Below are positions 1 through 8,099 of a stretch of DNA of 33,121 bases, in pieces. Positions within the stretch are counted from its first letter, which is position 1, and each line of letters starts with the position of its first letter. The DNA is taken from assembly GCA_963925895.1 (NCBI GenBank), contig CAWUVH010000020.1, forward strand, positions 1 through 33,121, read 5' to 3'. The notes under the pieces were generated by a model that saw only the letters and a program-made list of their open reading frames with translations, did not search any database and was not told where the DNA came from. The position numbers were made by a program, and so were the translations under genes. The stretch is from Eutrophovita sp913057845 (GTDB lineage: Bacteria > Pseudomonadota > Gammaproteobacteria > Burkholderiales > Eutrophovitaceae).

Positions 1-375
1 ATTGAAACCACCGCCGCCGAAGTCATTGAAACCACCGCCGCCGAAGTCATTGAAACCACCGCCAGGTCCAAAGTCATTGAATCCACCACCGGGACCACTA
101 GGCCCAGGTCCAAAGTCATTGAATCCACCACCGGGACCACTAGGCCCAGGTCCAAAGTCATTGAATCCACCATCGGGACCATCAGGTCCAAAGTCATTGA
201 ATCCACCATCGGGACCATCAGGTCCAAAGTCGTTGAACCCACCATCGGGACCATCAGGTCCAAAGTCGTTGAATCCACCATCGGGACCATCAGGTCCAAA
301 GTCGTTGAATCCACCATCGGGACCATCAGGTCCAAAGTCGTTGAATCCACCATCGGGACCATTAGGCCCAAAGTC
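1..375 (-). repeat. In-frame tandem repeats encoding DFG...GGFN units
   Basis: Eleven tandem units lie end to end, all multiples of three: two of 24 bases, one of 27, two of 42 and six of 36 (160-375). On the minus strand they encode DFGGGGFN, DFGPGGGFN, DFGPGPSGPGGGFN and DFGPDGPDGGFN. Neighbouring copies are nearly identical at the DNA level, which suggests recent expansion by slippage or unequal recombination. The array continues past the left edge. Confidence 0.9.
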
Positions 376-1860
376 ACCTGGCCCAAAGTCACCTGGTCCA
401 CCAGGACCACCTGGGAATGGCCCGCCTGGCCCACCTGCAAATGGATCATCAAACGCTGCGTAGAAGGGATCGCCTCCTGCCTCAAAAAACCCGTCAGAAA
501 ACACGAAGGATCCTTCAGGTGCCATATTTGGATCACCCGCATAGAATATATCCATCTTCATCGAGGGTGGTCCTTCGGGGCCAGGCCCGAAATCATTAGG
601 GCCTCCAAAATTATTGAAGTCGCCATCAGGTCCAGGGCCAAAGTCGCCAGGGCCATTGGGTCCAAAGTCATCGAAGCCGGGGCCGGGTCCACCAGGGCCA
701 AGAGGGCCAAAGTCGCCATCAGGTCCAGGTCCAAAATCACCGTTTGGCCCACCCGCAAATTCATCTCCACCTGCCGTAAAATCTAACGGATCTCCTCCAG
801 GTCCGAAGTCACCGTCGGGTCCAGGTCCGAAGTCACCGTCGGGTCCAGGTCCGAAGTCACCGTCGGGTCCGGGTCCAAACTCTCCATCGGGTCCGGGTCC
901 AAACTCACCATCAGGTCCAGGACCGAACTCACCATCAGGCCCGGGGCCGAAATCACCATCAGGTCCGGGTCCAAATTCACCATCGGGTCCAGGTCCACCT
1001 TCATCACCCGGTCCAAACTCTCCATCAGGCCCGGGTCCAAACTCACCGTCGGGACCAGGACCACCTTCATCACCCGGTCCAAACTCACCGTCAGGGCCAG
1101 GTCCGCCTTCATCACCCGGTCCAAATTCGCCATCAGGTCCAGGGCCACCTTCATCATCAGGTCCAGGGCCACCTTCATCGTCCGGGCCACCCTCTGGGTC
1201 TAGCCCGCCTTCAATGTCCTCTTCTAGGAGCGACTCTCGATCAGTCGAAACAGAGTTTAATACCGCCTCCAATTGCGCTTGTGGGATTTTCACGGGCGTA
1301 CTGATAACACCAGCGGTATCAATCGTGACACCAAAACCAGGGTTCGTCACAAACTGCGTCGAAAACTCATTTGCAACTGATATTTTTCCATCCAACAAGG
1401 CAATCGTCGAATCTGAAGCGCTAATCTGACCCACAAACTCCGTACCACGAACCCCAATGGTTGCCACTGGTGTTTCAACATTTACTTTGTCAGGGGTTTT
1501 AGTCGCGACCTTACCGGATATGAATTTAAACGTACCTTTGGTGACCTTTAACGCCACCTCATCGTCGTCACCGTTGAAGACAAACTTATCCAGAACAATC
1601 TCGGCCTTTTGACCCACATTGATCGCCGTTTGGTCCATCAACAGCACTTGAGCACGACTGGAACCACCAGTCATGATTTTATCGTTCTCAAAAACTGGAG
1701 AGCCTGGCTTGACGCTGATTATCTCCCCGTCGCGCTCAATAGTAACCTTACCAATAACCGCAGCAATCGCGCCAATCTTCTCAGCGGCACTCGCATTGTG
1801 AGGCACCAGAAAAAACAAGAACAACAACCAATAAAAACTTTTGAAGCTTCGGGCATTCAT
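1..1860 (-). CDS. Secreted FecR-domain protein with long Gly/Pro/Asp/Phe repeat region (C-terminus cut by window edge)
   Basis: An open frame of 620 codons runs from ATG at 1860 to the window edge without a stop, so the C-terminus is missing. Residues 1-26 look like a signal peptide: a hydrophobic WLLFLFFLV core and cleavage near NASA/AE. Residues about 30-165 form a FecR-type domain with the hallmark VATIGVRGTEF at 132-142. From about residue 215 the protein is low complexity: about twelve PGPDG(D/E)F units (residues about 223-358), a mixed linker with the less repetitive stretch MKMDIFYAGDPN, then DFGP(D/N)GPDGGFN units that shorten to DFGGGGFN towards the edge. AAGGTG lies 10 bases before the ATG. 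It is the last visible gene of a cyclase/beta-barrel/FecR run. The FecR domain here is not next to a sigma factor or TonB receptor, so a surface or matrix protein is more likely than an anti-sigma regulator. The function of the repeats is unknown. Confidence 0.85.
   Translation of the reverse strand, partial: MNARSFKSFYWLLFLFFLVPHNASAAEKIGAIAAVIGKVTIERDGEIISVKPGSPVFENDKIMTGGSSRAQVLLMDQTAINVGQKAEIVLDKFVFNGDDDEVALKVTKGTFKFISGKVATKTPDKVNVETPVATIGVRGTEFVGQISASDSTIALLDGKISVANEFSTQFVTNPGFGVTIDTAGVISTPVKIPQAQLEAVLNSVSTDRESLLEEDIEGGLDPEGGPDDEGGPGPDDEGGPGPDGEFGPGDEGGPGPDGEFGPGDEGGPGPDGEFGPGPDGEFGPGDEGGPGPDGEFGPGPDGDFGPGPDGEFGPGPDGEFGPGPDGEFGPGPDGDFGPGPDGDFGPGPDGDFGPGGDPLDFTAGGDEFAGGPNGDFGPGPDGDFGPLGPGGPGPGFDDFGPNGPGDFGPGPDGDFNNFGGPNDFGPGPEGPPSMKMDIFYAGDPNMAPEGSFVFSDGFFEAGGDPFYAAFDDPFAGGPGGPFPGGPGGPGDFGPGDFGPNGPDGGFNDFGPDGPDGGFNDFGPDGPDGGFNDFGPDGPDGGFNDFGPDGPDGGFNDFGPDGPDGGFNDFGPGPSGPGGGFNDFGPGPSGPGGGFNDFGPGGGFNDFGGGGFNDFGGGGFN
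796..1190 (-). repeat. In-frame 24-base repeats encoding DFGPGPDG / EFGPGPDG units
   Basis: About twelve imperfect units of 24 bases encode (D/E)FGPGPDG. They are interrupted by 42-base variants encoding GPGDEGGPGPDGEF. Units nearest the C-terminal side carry D before F, and those on the N-terminal side mostly carry E. The reading frame is kept throughout. The array is acidic and rich in Gly and Pro, which suggests an extended, unfolded segment. Confidence 0.88.
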
Positions 1861-1933
1861 AAAACGTTATCACCTTGGCAGTACGTTAGTGGTTCACACT
1901 CCAATAAAAAATTTTGAAGCTTTGAGCGTTCGT
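1828..1933 (-). repeat. Degenerate 33-base direct duplication of the FecR-gene start
   Basis: The first 33 bases of the FecR-domain gene (1828-1860) recur at 1901-1933, 73 bases upstream, with 28 of 33 positions identical. In the upstream copy the ATG has become ACG. It lies between this gene and the preceding beta-barrel gene and looks like a remnant of a local duplication. Confidence 0.7.
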
Positions 1934-1947
1934 GCGATTCTTCTTCT

Positions 1948-3558
1948 CTAGAACACCCACGTGAGTGCTAAATTAGCATCTCTGGTTATCGTATCGAAAT
2001 TGATAATATTTGAGTCTGTCTTGGTCTCTGCGTAAGTAATTCCAACAGTAGGGACTTTCTTATTGGGCGGACCGACATTTCGCCAGTTAAAAGCAACCGT
2101 CCAATTAAATGCATCATCCACTCGCGTCAACGCAGACACTGAGGTATCGGGCCCATCTCGATCCGTCTCTGTTTGCTTCAAGGTCAGACTTCCCGTCCAC
2201 TGCGCATTCATCGGCACTGAGGTTCCCAATGAGTAACTGAACACGTCTGTCGAGTCTGTATCTGTCTTTGCCTCTGTCAAAATATAACTCAGGTTCGGTA
2301 GAAAAATCATTCTCCCACCAAATGCGGCATACGACCCCTTCAGTCCGAGTCCATAAGCATTACCATTTTTATCCTGAGTTGTTGCGCTCTGAAAAGCATT
2401 ATTTGTCACGTCTAAAGAGCCCGACAGGCTGGCTGTCTGGGTGCGCACAAAGGTCTTAATACCACCGAGCTTATATGATTTGGACAAGCTAACTCGACCT
2501 AAATCAATATCTGTGAGCGTAAACGATACGGAATCCCCCGTCGCAATCCAGTTGTACCCTAAACTCAGCAATGCAATACGCATTCTAAGGGCCTCTTGCG
2601 TTTGAAAATCTTTATTAATGATTGTCAAGCCAGCTGTTAGGGCTTGCGGATCCTGATAGGGTAGAGCATATTGGTAGTTCAGTCCCAACAGCGACTGTTC
2701 GTAATATTCCGTTACTTCCTCTCCGGCATCAAAGAGCACCCCTGGAAAAGCCGCCACAACCGATTGACCAGTCTCAGAAATACTCAGTGGATTGTCCGCT
2801 CGACCCCAAGTGTATCCCGCAATCTTTGTCCACGTATGTGGTGAACGTATGTCCTCAAGCTGCAGTAACAGTGCTGCAGCCTGAGCCTTTTCCTGTTCCG
2901 GTATAGTCGGGTCAGCGACAATACGCCTTAAATCGGCTTCTGCCTCCGGCAAATTTCCACGGCTAATGTTCAACTGAGACAGCATATCTTTAGCTAGATA
3001 GTTGTCTTCGTCATAGAGGAGAATTCTGCTCAAGGTTCCAGAGAGACCCTTCGAATTGCCATTTGCAGTTTGGGCGAGAGCGAGCCTAAAGTTGAGCTCG
3101 GTATTTTCAGGGTTCATTAAAACCTCTAAAAAAATCTCATCTTCTGTAGCCTTAGGCACCGCATTAGCAACCACCTGTACCATTTTTGTGAGTTTTCCCA
3201 TTTGCTCAGGGTTGAGTCGAACAAATCGCAACGCGTACCGCACTGTAACGAGTGTCTCTGCATACTTACCCGTATTTGCTAGCGCGGCGATATAGAGACT
3301 CAACCGATCGAAACGCTCTTTCGGATCATCTATTGAATTCCAATTTCTGAGCGCCCGAACAACGTCAGTAAACTGGCGACAAGCAAATGCTTTTTTGGTT
3401 TTTGAAATGCTGACGTCTTCGGCAAGTACAATCGGGCAATCTTGAGGGGTCACTGGTTGCCCCGTGACTGGTTGCTCCGAGGTTGCCTCCTGGGCGAGCC
3501 CAACGAAACACAAAGACCCCATTAGGATGCCAGCTGTAACACTTAATAATCGTACCAA
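1948..3558 (-). CDS. TPR-containing outer-membrane beta-barrel protein (surface-assembly-modifier-like)
   Basis: The 536-residue product begins with a signal peptide (hydrophobic to about residue 22, ending near VGLAQ). Residues about 60-215 are helical and TPR-like, with recurring Leu/Ala spacing and phrases such as NTELNFRLALAQTANGN. From about residue 240 to the end there are alternating polar/hydrophobic strands rich in Tyr, Thr and Ser, finishing in LALTWVF with a terminal Phe as in BamA-dependent barrels. This periplasmic TPR plus barrel layout resembles the DUF560/Slam-like and PgaA-like families; the exact family cannot be fixed by eye. The start is TTG, with AGGAG nine bases upstream. 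It lies between the cyclase gene (gap 45) and the FecR-repeat gene (gap 87) on the same strand, so it may export or anchor the repeat protein; that is inference. Confidence 0.72.
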   Translation of the reverse strand: MVRLLSVTAGILMGSLCFVGLAQEATSEQPVTGQPVTPQDCPIVLAEDVSISKTKKAFACRQFTDVVRALRNWNSIDDPKERFDRLSLYIAALANTGKYAETLVTVRYALRFVRLNPEQMGKLTKMVQVVANAVPKATEDEIFLEVLMNPENTELNFRLALAQTANGNSKGLSGTLSRILLYDEDNYLAKDMLSQLNISRGNLPEAEADLRRIVADPTIPEQEKAQAAALLLQLEDIRSPHTWTKIAGYTWGRADNPLSISETGQSVVAAFPGVLFDAGEEVTEYYEQSLLGLNYQYALPYQDPQALTAGLTIINKDFQTQEALRMRIALLSLGYNWIATGDSVSFTLTDIDLGRVSLSKSYKLGGIKTFVRTQTASLSGSLDVTNNAFQSATTQDKNGNAYGLGLKGSYAAFGGRMIFLPNLSYILTEAKTDTDSTDVFSYSLGTSVPMNAQWTGSLTLKQTETDRDGPDTSVSALTRVDDAFNWTVAFNWRNVGPPNKKVPTVGITYAETKTDSNIINFDTITRDANLALTWVF

Positions 3559-3603
3559 AACAAAAATCTCCTATTACTACTTATTTATATGTTTGTACGC
3601 ATT

Positions 3604-5784
3604 TTACTTGGTATGCATTTGTCTTACTGCTGAACTTTTCTGCTCAACACGGTATGCACATTGCTCTAATAACTCTGCAGGATAATCATCACGGTCTTGT
3701 AGCGCACCTAACAGCACCTCGGCTTCTTTCCAGTTTTCATCTGAAACATGATCCATGAATTGATTGTGGTCTGCGCACCAACCCGTTGGAAAGCCTTGTT
3801 CTGGAATGATCCCGTAGATAGCAACAGCAATACTTTTACCCTTAACGATCACATGATCCAACAAAACGACCTCTGCACCGGCAGGTGGTCGATCAAGCAC
3901 ATCATAGGTGGCTTCTCCAATCACGATGGGTACACCGTAGGCTTTACTGAGCCCCTCTAATCGGGCTCCAAGATTGATGGCATCCCCCAAACATGAATAA
4001 TCAAATCGTTGTTCAGAGCCCAGATTTCCAACAGTGACTTCCCCGGTATTGAGACCAATCCCGATTTTCAGAGGCTCAGCAATACGCCCACTGCTGAGCA
4101 ACTCTTTGTTTAAAACCTCAAGCGCAATCATCATACCAATCGCAACTTCACACGCAATTCTAGGATGATTAGGGACATCAACAGGTGCGTTCCAAAACGC
4201 CATGATTGCGTCACCCATATACTTATCGATCGTGCCTTTGTGATCCATGATTTCATATGTTAAAGGTGTCAGCAAGTCGTTAAGTAACACGGTAAGCTCC
4301 TCGGGCTTATCTTTATACCCTTCGGACATTGTGGTGAAGCCACGAATATCTGCGAATAGCACAGTCACTTCACGACGCTCTCCACCCAACTTTAACTTTT
4401 CAGGATTTTTACTGATCTCCGCAACAAGGTCTGGGGACAAGTATGTCGAAAATGCTTTACGAATTTGACCTTTTTCGGATTCTGTTCTCAACAGACTGAC
4501 TGCCGTAGAGGAGACAAAAGCGGTCAATCCAAACATCGTGCCCAGTGACCAGTCAAACAGATGACCACTCTCAGAAAACCACCAGAAACCGGAGCCAATA
4601 TATGAGCCTATCAACACAACAAAAATTGCAGGTGAAACCAATCCACCGCACTTAAGCGCAACAACAATGCAGATAATGGAAAGGAGTAACGCCCCGAACC
4701 ACTCCGCACCTAAAACAACCGCATCACGTATGACATACTCTTCAGCATATATTTGCTTCAGCGCAGCCACATGAAGTGCTGGGCCAGGGACATTAAGTCC
4801 TGCTGGCGTGTCATGAAAGTCCATCAATCCAGTAGCGGTCGGCCCTAACAAAATCACACTTCCTGCTATTTTCTCATCATGCAACCCATCGAGCACCTCG
4901 GTTAAATGCAGACCTGGAAAGCTTTTAATAATATGGTGCGGCACGACCTGCATCTCTCCATCGGAATCCACAGGTATTTCATAGGCTCCGACTTTCACGG
5001 TTTCAATCATGGAGTCATCGCCCCCTGAGCCTTTAATAATGATCGTTGATGCTTCTTGTTCGTTCGCCAACATCGACAAAAATAAGCTGGGGTACACCAA
5101 GTCACCCGCACGGATCAGCAAGGGAATACGTCGGAGCATTCCGTCCGCATCAGGACGAACCGCAATGTGCCCAACCTTAACGCCGGATTGCTTCAATATC
5201 TCAGTGGGCGCTAACAATCCGTTATACGCGAGTAACCCGTCAGGGGATGCGCCAACCCACGCAAACCCAATAGCGGCGTCAACATCACCACCCACTTTAT
5301 GACTCGCAGCGACCGCAAGAACCGATGGGGTTTGAGAGAAGACATCTGATAAAAATTGGTCGTTATCAATGTACCCAAATGCGTTAGCGAATTGTTCCGT
5401 TTCAATGGTTAGATTCGGAAACTTTGATAGAAACCGAGCAGGTGATAGTCGATCCGGCTCTGCAAGCAAGAGATCGATACCAACGACGGTCGCACCTTTT
5501 TCATAGAGCGTGATCAATATTTCGCCAAGCTTGTCCCGCGACCAAGGCCACTGGCCAAAAGCCTCAAGCGCTTCGTCGTCAATTTGCAATAACCTAACTG
5601 GCTTGGCCTCGTCCGAGGCCGAACTCTCGACCTCTAAGGATTGATAACCATCAAGAATAGAAAGAGTCAGCTTTTCAAAGACCTGTCCGGGATCAGCCAC
5701 TCTCAGGGTCATCAATAACGAACATAGCGCGACCGGAACTAAGACGTTTAGCCAAGGCCACATACTTTTTGGAATCATTTTCAT
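3604..5784 (-). CDS. CHASE2-domain class III adenylate cyclase, membrane-bound
   Basis: The 726-residue protein has an N-terminal membrane anchor, a periplasmic CHASE2 sensor (about 30-350), three membrane spans (about 355-435), a short linker and a cytoplasmic class III cyclase domain (about 470-660). In the cyclase domain the metal-binding Asp are visible in FADIRGFT (Asp479) and DKYMGDAIMAFW (Asp525). The Lys521 and FDYS Asp595 pair fits ATP rather than GTP, and the transition-state Asn604 and Arg608 lie in INLGARLE. It should therefore make cAMP in response to an envelope signal, whose identity is unknown. ATG at 5784 is preferred because AAGGTGAG sits just upstream; the frame also opens at a GTG ten codons earlier with no good ribosome site. 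The gene is followed by the beta-barrel and FecR-repeat genes, a pairing often seen around CHASE2 cyclases. Confidence 0.9.
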   Translation of the reverse strand: MKMIPKSMWPWLNVLVPVALCSLLMTLRVADPGQVFEKLTLSILDGYQSLEVESSASDEAKPVRLLQIDDEALEAFGQWPWSRDKLGEILITLYEKGATVVGIDLLLAEPDRLSPARFLSKFPNLTIETEQFANAFGYIDNDQFLSDVFSQTPSVLAVAASHKVGGDVDAAIGFAWVGASPDGLLAYNGLLAPTEILKQSGVKVGHIAVRPDADGMLRRIPLLIRAGDLVYPSLFLSMLANEQEASTIIIKGSGGDDSMIETVKVGAYEIPVDSDGEMQVVPHHIIKSFPGLHLTEVLDGLHDEKIAGSVILLGPTATGLMDFHDTPAGLNVPGPALHVAALKQIYAEEYVIRDAVVLGAEWFGALLLSIICIVVALKCGGLVSPAIFVVLIGSYIGSGFWWFSESGHLFDWSLGTMFGLTAFVSSTAVSLLRTESEKGQIRKAFSTYLSPDLVAEISKNPEKLKLGGERREVTVLFADIRGFTTMSEGYKDKPEELTVLLNDLLTPLTYEIMDHKGTIDKYMGDAIMAFWNAPVDVPNHPRIACEVAIGMMIALEVLNKELLSSGRIAEPLKIGIGLNTGEVTVGNLGSEQRFDYSCLGDAINLGARLEGLSKAYGVPIVIGEATYDVLDRPPAGAEVVLLDHVIVKGKSIAVAIYGIIPEQGFPTGWCADHNQFMDHVSDENWKEAEVLLGALQDRDDYPAELLEQCAYRVEQKSSAVRQMHTK

Positions 5785-5787
5785 CGT

Positions 5788-5795
5788 CTCACCTT
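5788..5795 (-). promoter_or_regulatory. Shine-Dalgarno deciding the cyclase start
   Basis: AAGGTGAG on the minus strand lies immediately upstream of ATG 5784, with the AAGG core seven bases from the codon. It supports this ATG over the in-frame GTG at 5814. Confidence 0.6.
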
Positions 5796-5895
5796 GCCCA
5801 ACTAGATCAGACACTCAATGTGAAAGCTAGCCTTTTTGAGTCTCTGTTTTTTTATCCAGAATAACAGGTTAGAACCTGATTCCCAAACGGCGTAG

Positions 5896-6666
5896 TTATT
5901 TGTCGGTCGAAGTCTTTTCAAAGCCACCCAGATACATACGATTCCAAGTTGGGCTGATGATGATTTGATTCACGCAGGCTCGAGGTGGCAACTGCGCCAC
6001 AAAGAGCACGGTTTGCCCCAAATCATCCATCTGGAGCATTCGATCTCGCTCCTCTTGACTCGGCGGGGTAGGTCGCTTATCGAGTAGCGGCGTTGCAACC
6101 TCAGCCGGACAGATAGCGCACGCACGAATGCCGTGAATTGCCTCCTCCATATTAATGGTCTCTGTCATCGCAATCACACCACTTTTTGACGCGTTGTAAG
6201 CAGCACCGGTTAATTTTGTGTGGTGAGCACCAGCCCACGAGGAAACGTTGATGATGCATCCATCTTTGCGGGCACGCATCGCTGGCAGTACGGCGCGCGT
6301 CGTGTTAAATGTCCCGTCTAAATTTGCACTCATGACCGACCGCCAACCCTCATAGGTTTGATCGTCCCAATAACGCGTCAATACGTTCGTGCCTGCGCTA
6401 TTGACCAAAATATCAATAGACCCGCAGTCTTCCAACACTCTCGCGCCAGATCGGTCTACCGCTTCCGGATCACCGACATCTAAAACCTCGCAACGCACAT
6501 TCCCACCCAAATCTTTGATGGCCTTTGCCTCATCAAGCAATAACTGCTCCCTTCTCCCAGTCATGATGACCGTCGCGCCCGCTAGGGCCAACGCTCGCGC
6601 CGCACTCAAACCAATACCCGTGCCAGCACCTGTCACCCAGGCAACCTTACCTTTCAATGCGCTCAT
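5896..6666 (-). CDS. Short-chain dehydrogenase/reductase (SDR), classical type
   Basis: The 256-residue protein has the Rossmann cofactor motif TGAGTGIG (12-19), NSAG at 89-92 in place of the usual NNAG, catalytic Ser143 in NVSSWAG, and Tyr157/Lys161 in YNASK. TGRR after the second strand suggests NADP preference. It would oxidise an alcohol or reduce a ketone; the substrate is not readable from sequence. It is the last gene of the catabolic run, 37 bases after the esterase gene. The C-terminus (MYLGGFEKTSTDK) departs from the FabG-like VDGG ending, so a role outside fatty-acid synthesis is likely. Confidence 0.88.
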   Translation of the reverse strand: MSALKGKVAWVTGAGTGIGLSAARALALAGATVIMTGRREQLLLDEAKAIKDLGGNVRCEVLDVGDPEAVDRSGARVLEDCGSIDILVNSAGTNVLTRYWDDQTYEGWRSVMSANLDGTFNTTRAVLPAMRARKDGCIINVSSWAGAHHTKLTGAAYNASKSGVIAMTETINMEEAIHGIRACAICPAEVATPLLDKRPTPPSQEERDRMLQMDDLGQTVLFVAQLPPRACVNQIIISPTWNRMYLGGFEKTSTDK

Positions 6667-6703
6667 CTAATAACTTTCATTGTCAATGTACGCTCGATAC
6701 GTA

Positions 6704-7648
6704 CTAGGATTTTTGGAAGGCAATTTTCAATTGCAAGGCCGACTCCTCTATCGCCTTAGCCGCTTGATCGATGACACCACCCATGAGATAAAAGCCATGA
6801 ATCATGCCCTCGTAGTTGGATAGGCGCACCTGATTTCCAGCCTCTATGAGCGCGCGCGCAAAATCCACGCCTTCGTCTCTGAGCGGATCATATCCGGCCA
6901 CAATAACCAAAGCCGGTGGGAGCGAGGACAGATCATCCGCCTCCAACGGGGCATACCGTGGATCACGCGTATCTTTTGATGTGCGTAAATATTGCTTATA
7001 AAACCAAGTGAGTGTCTTTCGCGTCAGTAAGTACCCCTCAGCAAACTGGTGATGCGATCGCGTTTCTGGCTCAGCTGCAACGCATGGATAAATTAACAAT
7101 TGAAAACATACGTATGGGCCTCTGTTGTCTCGAGCAAGCAACGCAACTGCTGCGGCCAAGTTACCACCCGCACTGTCACCGCCCACAGCCAACCTATCTT
7201 TATCCCCTCCAAATTCCGTCGCATGCGCCGCCACCCAAATCAATGCGGCTTCGCAATCAACCACCGCAGCAGGAAACTTATGCTCAGGCGCTAATCGATA
7301 ATCAACAGCAACGACAATACACTCCGCCTGGTTTGATAATGCACGACATGCAGAATCATGGGAATCTAAATCACCGATGACGAACCCTCCACCGTGATAC
7401 CACAATAAAACGGGTAAAAGTTCACCGGTTTGCGCGGATCGAGGGCTATAAATTCTGATACCAATCGGACCCAATGGGCCAGGGATTTGACGATCTTCAA
7501 CCTTAAAAATATCAACGTCGGCTTTCGCCTTTGCTGTCCGTCTCAAGTATTCCACTCGGGCAACGTCAGGCGTGAGCTGCCACATTTCTGGCGCACCCAA
7601 AGCTTTAACGGCATCCAACAAATTTCTTGCTTGCGTATCTAGGGTCAT
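6704..7648 (-). CDS. Alpha/beta hydrolase of the hormone-sensitive-lipase family (esterase)
   Basis: The 314-residue protein shows the HSL-family oxyanion motif HGGGF (85-89), nucleophile Ser159 in GDSAGG, acid Asp253 in DPLRDEG and base His283 in MIHGFY, a complete triad. Length is typical. No signal peptide is seen, so it is probably cytoplasmic and hydrolyses small acyl or aryl esters. Its ATG overlaps the stop of the upstream thioesterase gene by four bases, which indicates translational coupling. In this cluster it could release an alcohol or acid from the imported substrate. Confidence 0.9.
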   Translation of the reverse strand: MTLDTQARNLLDAVKALGAPEMWQLTPDVARVEYLRRTAKAKADVDIFKVEDRQIPGPLGPIGIRIYSPRSAQTGELLPVLLWYHGGGFVIGDLDSHDSACRALSNQAECIVVAVDYRLAPEHKFPAAVVDCEAALIWVAAHATEFGGDKDRLAVGGDSAGGNLAAAVALLARDNRGPYVCFQLLIYPCVAAEPETRSHHQFAEGYLLTRKTLTWFYKQYLRTSKDTRDPRYAPLEADDLSSLPPALVIVAGYDPLRDEGVDFARALIEAGNQVRLSNYEGMIHGFYLMGGVIDQAAKAIEESALQLKIAFQKS

Positions 7649-8061
7649 GGTATTTTTTCTTTCGGATACTTGAGTTTAAATGTCCCACTTGCTTTAGCTG
7701 CTAACTCCCCATCCTCATTGAATAATTCACCTTCCACAAAAATCAATGTTCGACCCATGCGTATCGCTTTGGCTTTTGCCCTTAAACAGGTCGTGACTGT
7801 TTGAAGGAAATTTGTTTTCAACTCAACCGTGATAGCACCTGAAGCTTGCACATCTACAGACTTAGCACTCAATCCCATCACCATATCCATCACACTCAGT
7901 ATCACGCCCCCATGCGTCGCCCCCCAGGAATTGTGATGCTCTGGCCTGAGCGCTAACGTGATTTCCAGTTCGCCATTTTCCTGCTGATGGGCACGCACAC
8001 CCAAATACTCAGCAAAAGGGATGTGAATATCCATACCTGTAGAGTTATTACTACTTTGCAT
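7645..8061 (-). CDS. PaaI-type hotdog-fold acyl-CoA thioesterase
   Basis: The 138-residue product has the PaaI/4HBT hotdog layout: Asn44 and HGG (50-52) in NSWGATHGGV, followed by the long helix VILSVMDMVMGLSA. It probably hydrolyses an acyl- or aryl-CoA to free CoA, perhaps relieving CoA trapping. It is 38 bases downstream of an SDR gene and overlaps the esterase gene by four bases. A second possible start (Met10) exists; the ATG at 8061 is kept but the ribosome site is weak for both. Confidence 0.85.
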   Translation of the reverse strand: MQSSNNSTGMDIHIPFAEYLGVRAHQQENGELEITLALRPEHHNSWGATHGGVILSVMDMVMGLSAKSVDVQASGAITVELKTNFLQTVTTCLRAKAKAIRMGRTLIFVEGELFNEDGELAAKASGTFKLKYPKEKIP

Positions 8062-8099
8062 CTCTGGATGAGCTATTCATTGGATAAAAGAACAAACAG

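Noticed and set aside
1..375. CRISPR-like direct repeats
   Set aside because: The units are contiguous with no spacers, vary in length by multiples of three and encode a repetitive protein.
2..1429. Long proline-rich plus-strand frames (2-463 and 614-1429)
   Set aside because: They are mirror images of the repeats in the minus-strand FecR gene, which has a signal peptide, a recognised domain and a ribosome site.
5865..5878. Hairpin CAGGTT/AACCTG after the last SDR gene as a terminator
   Set aside because: The loop is only two bases and no T-run follows on the minus strand.
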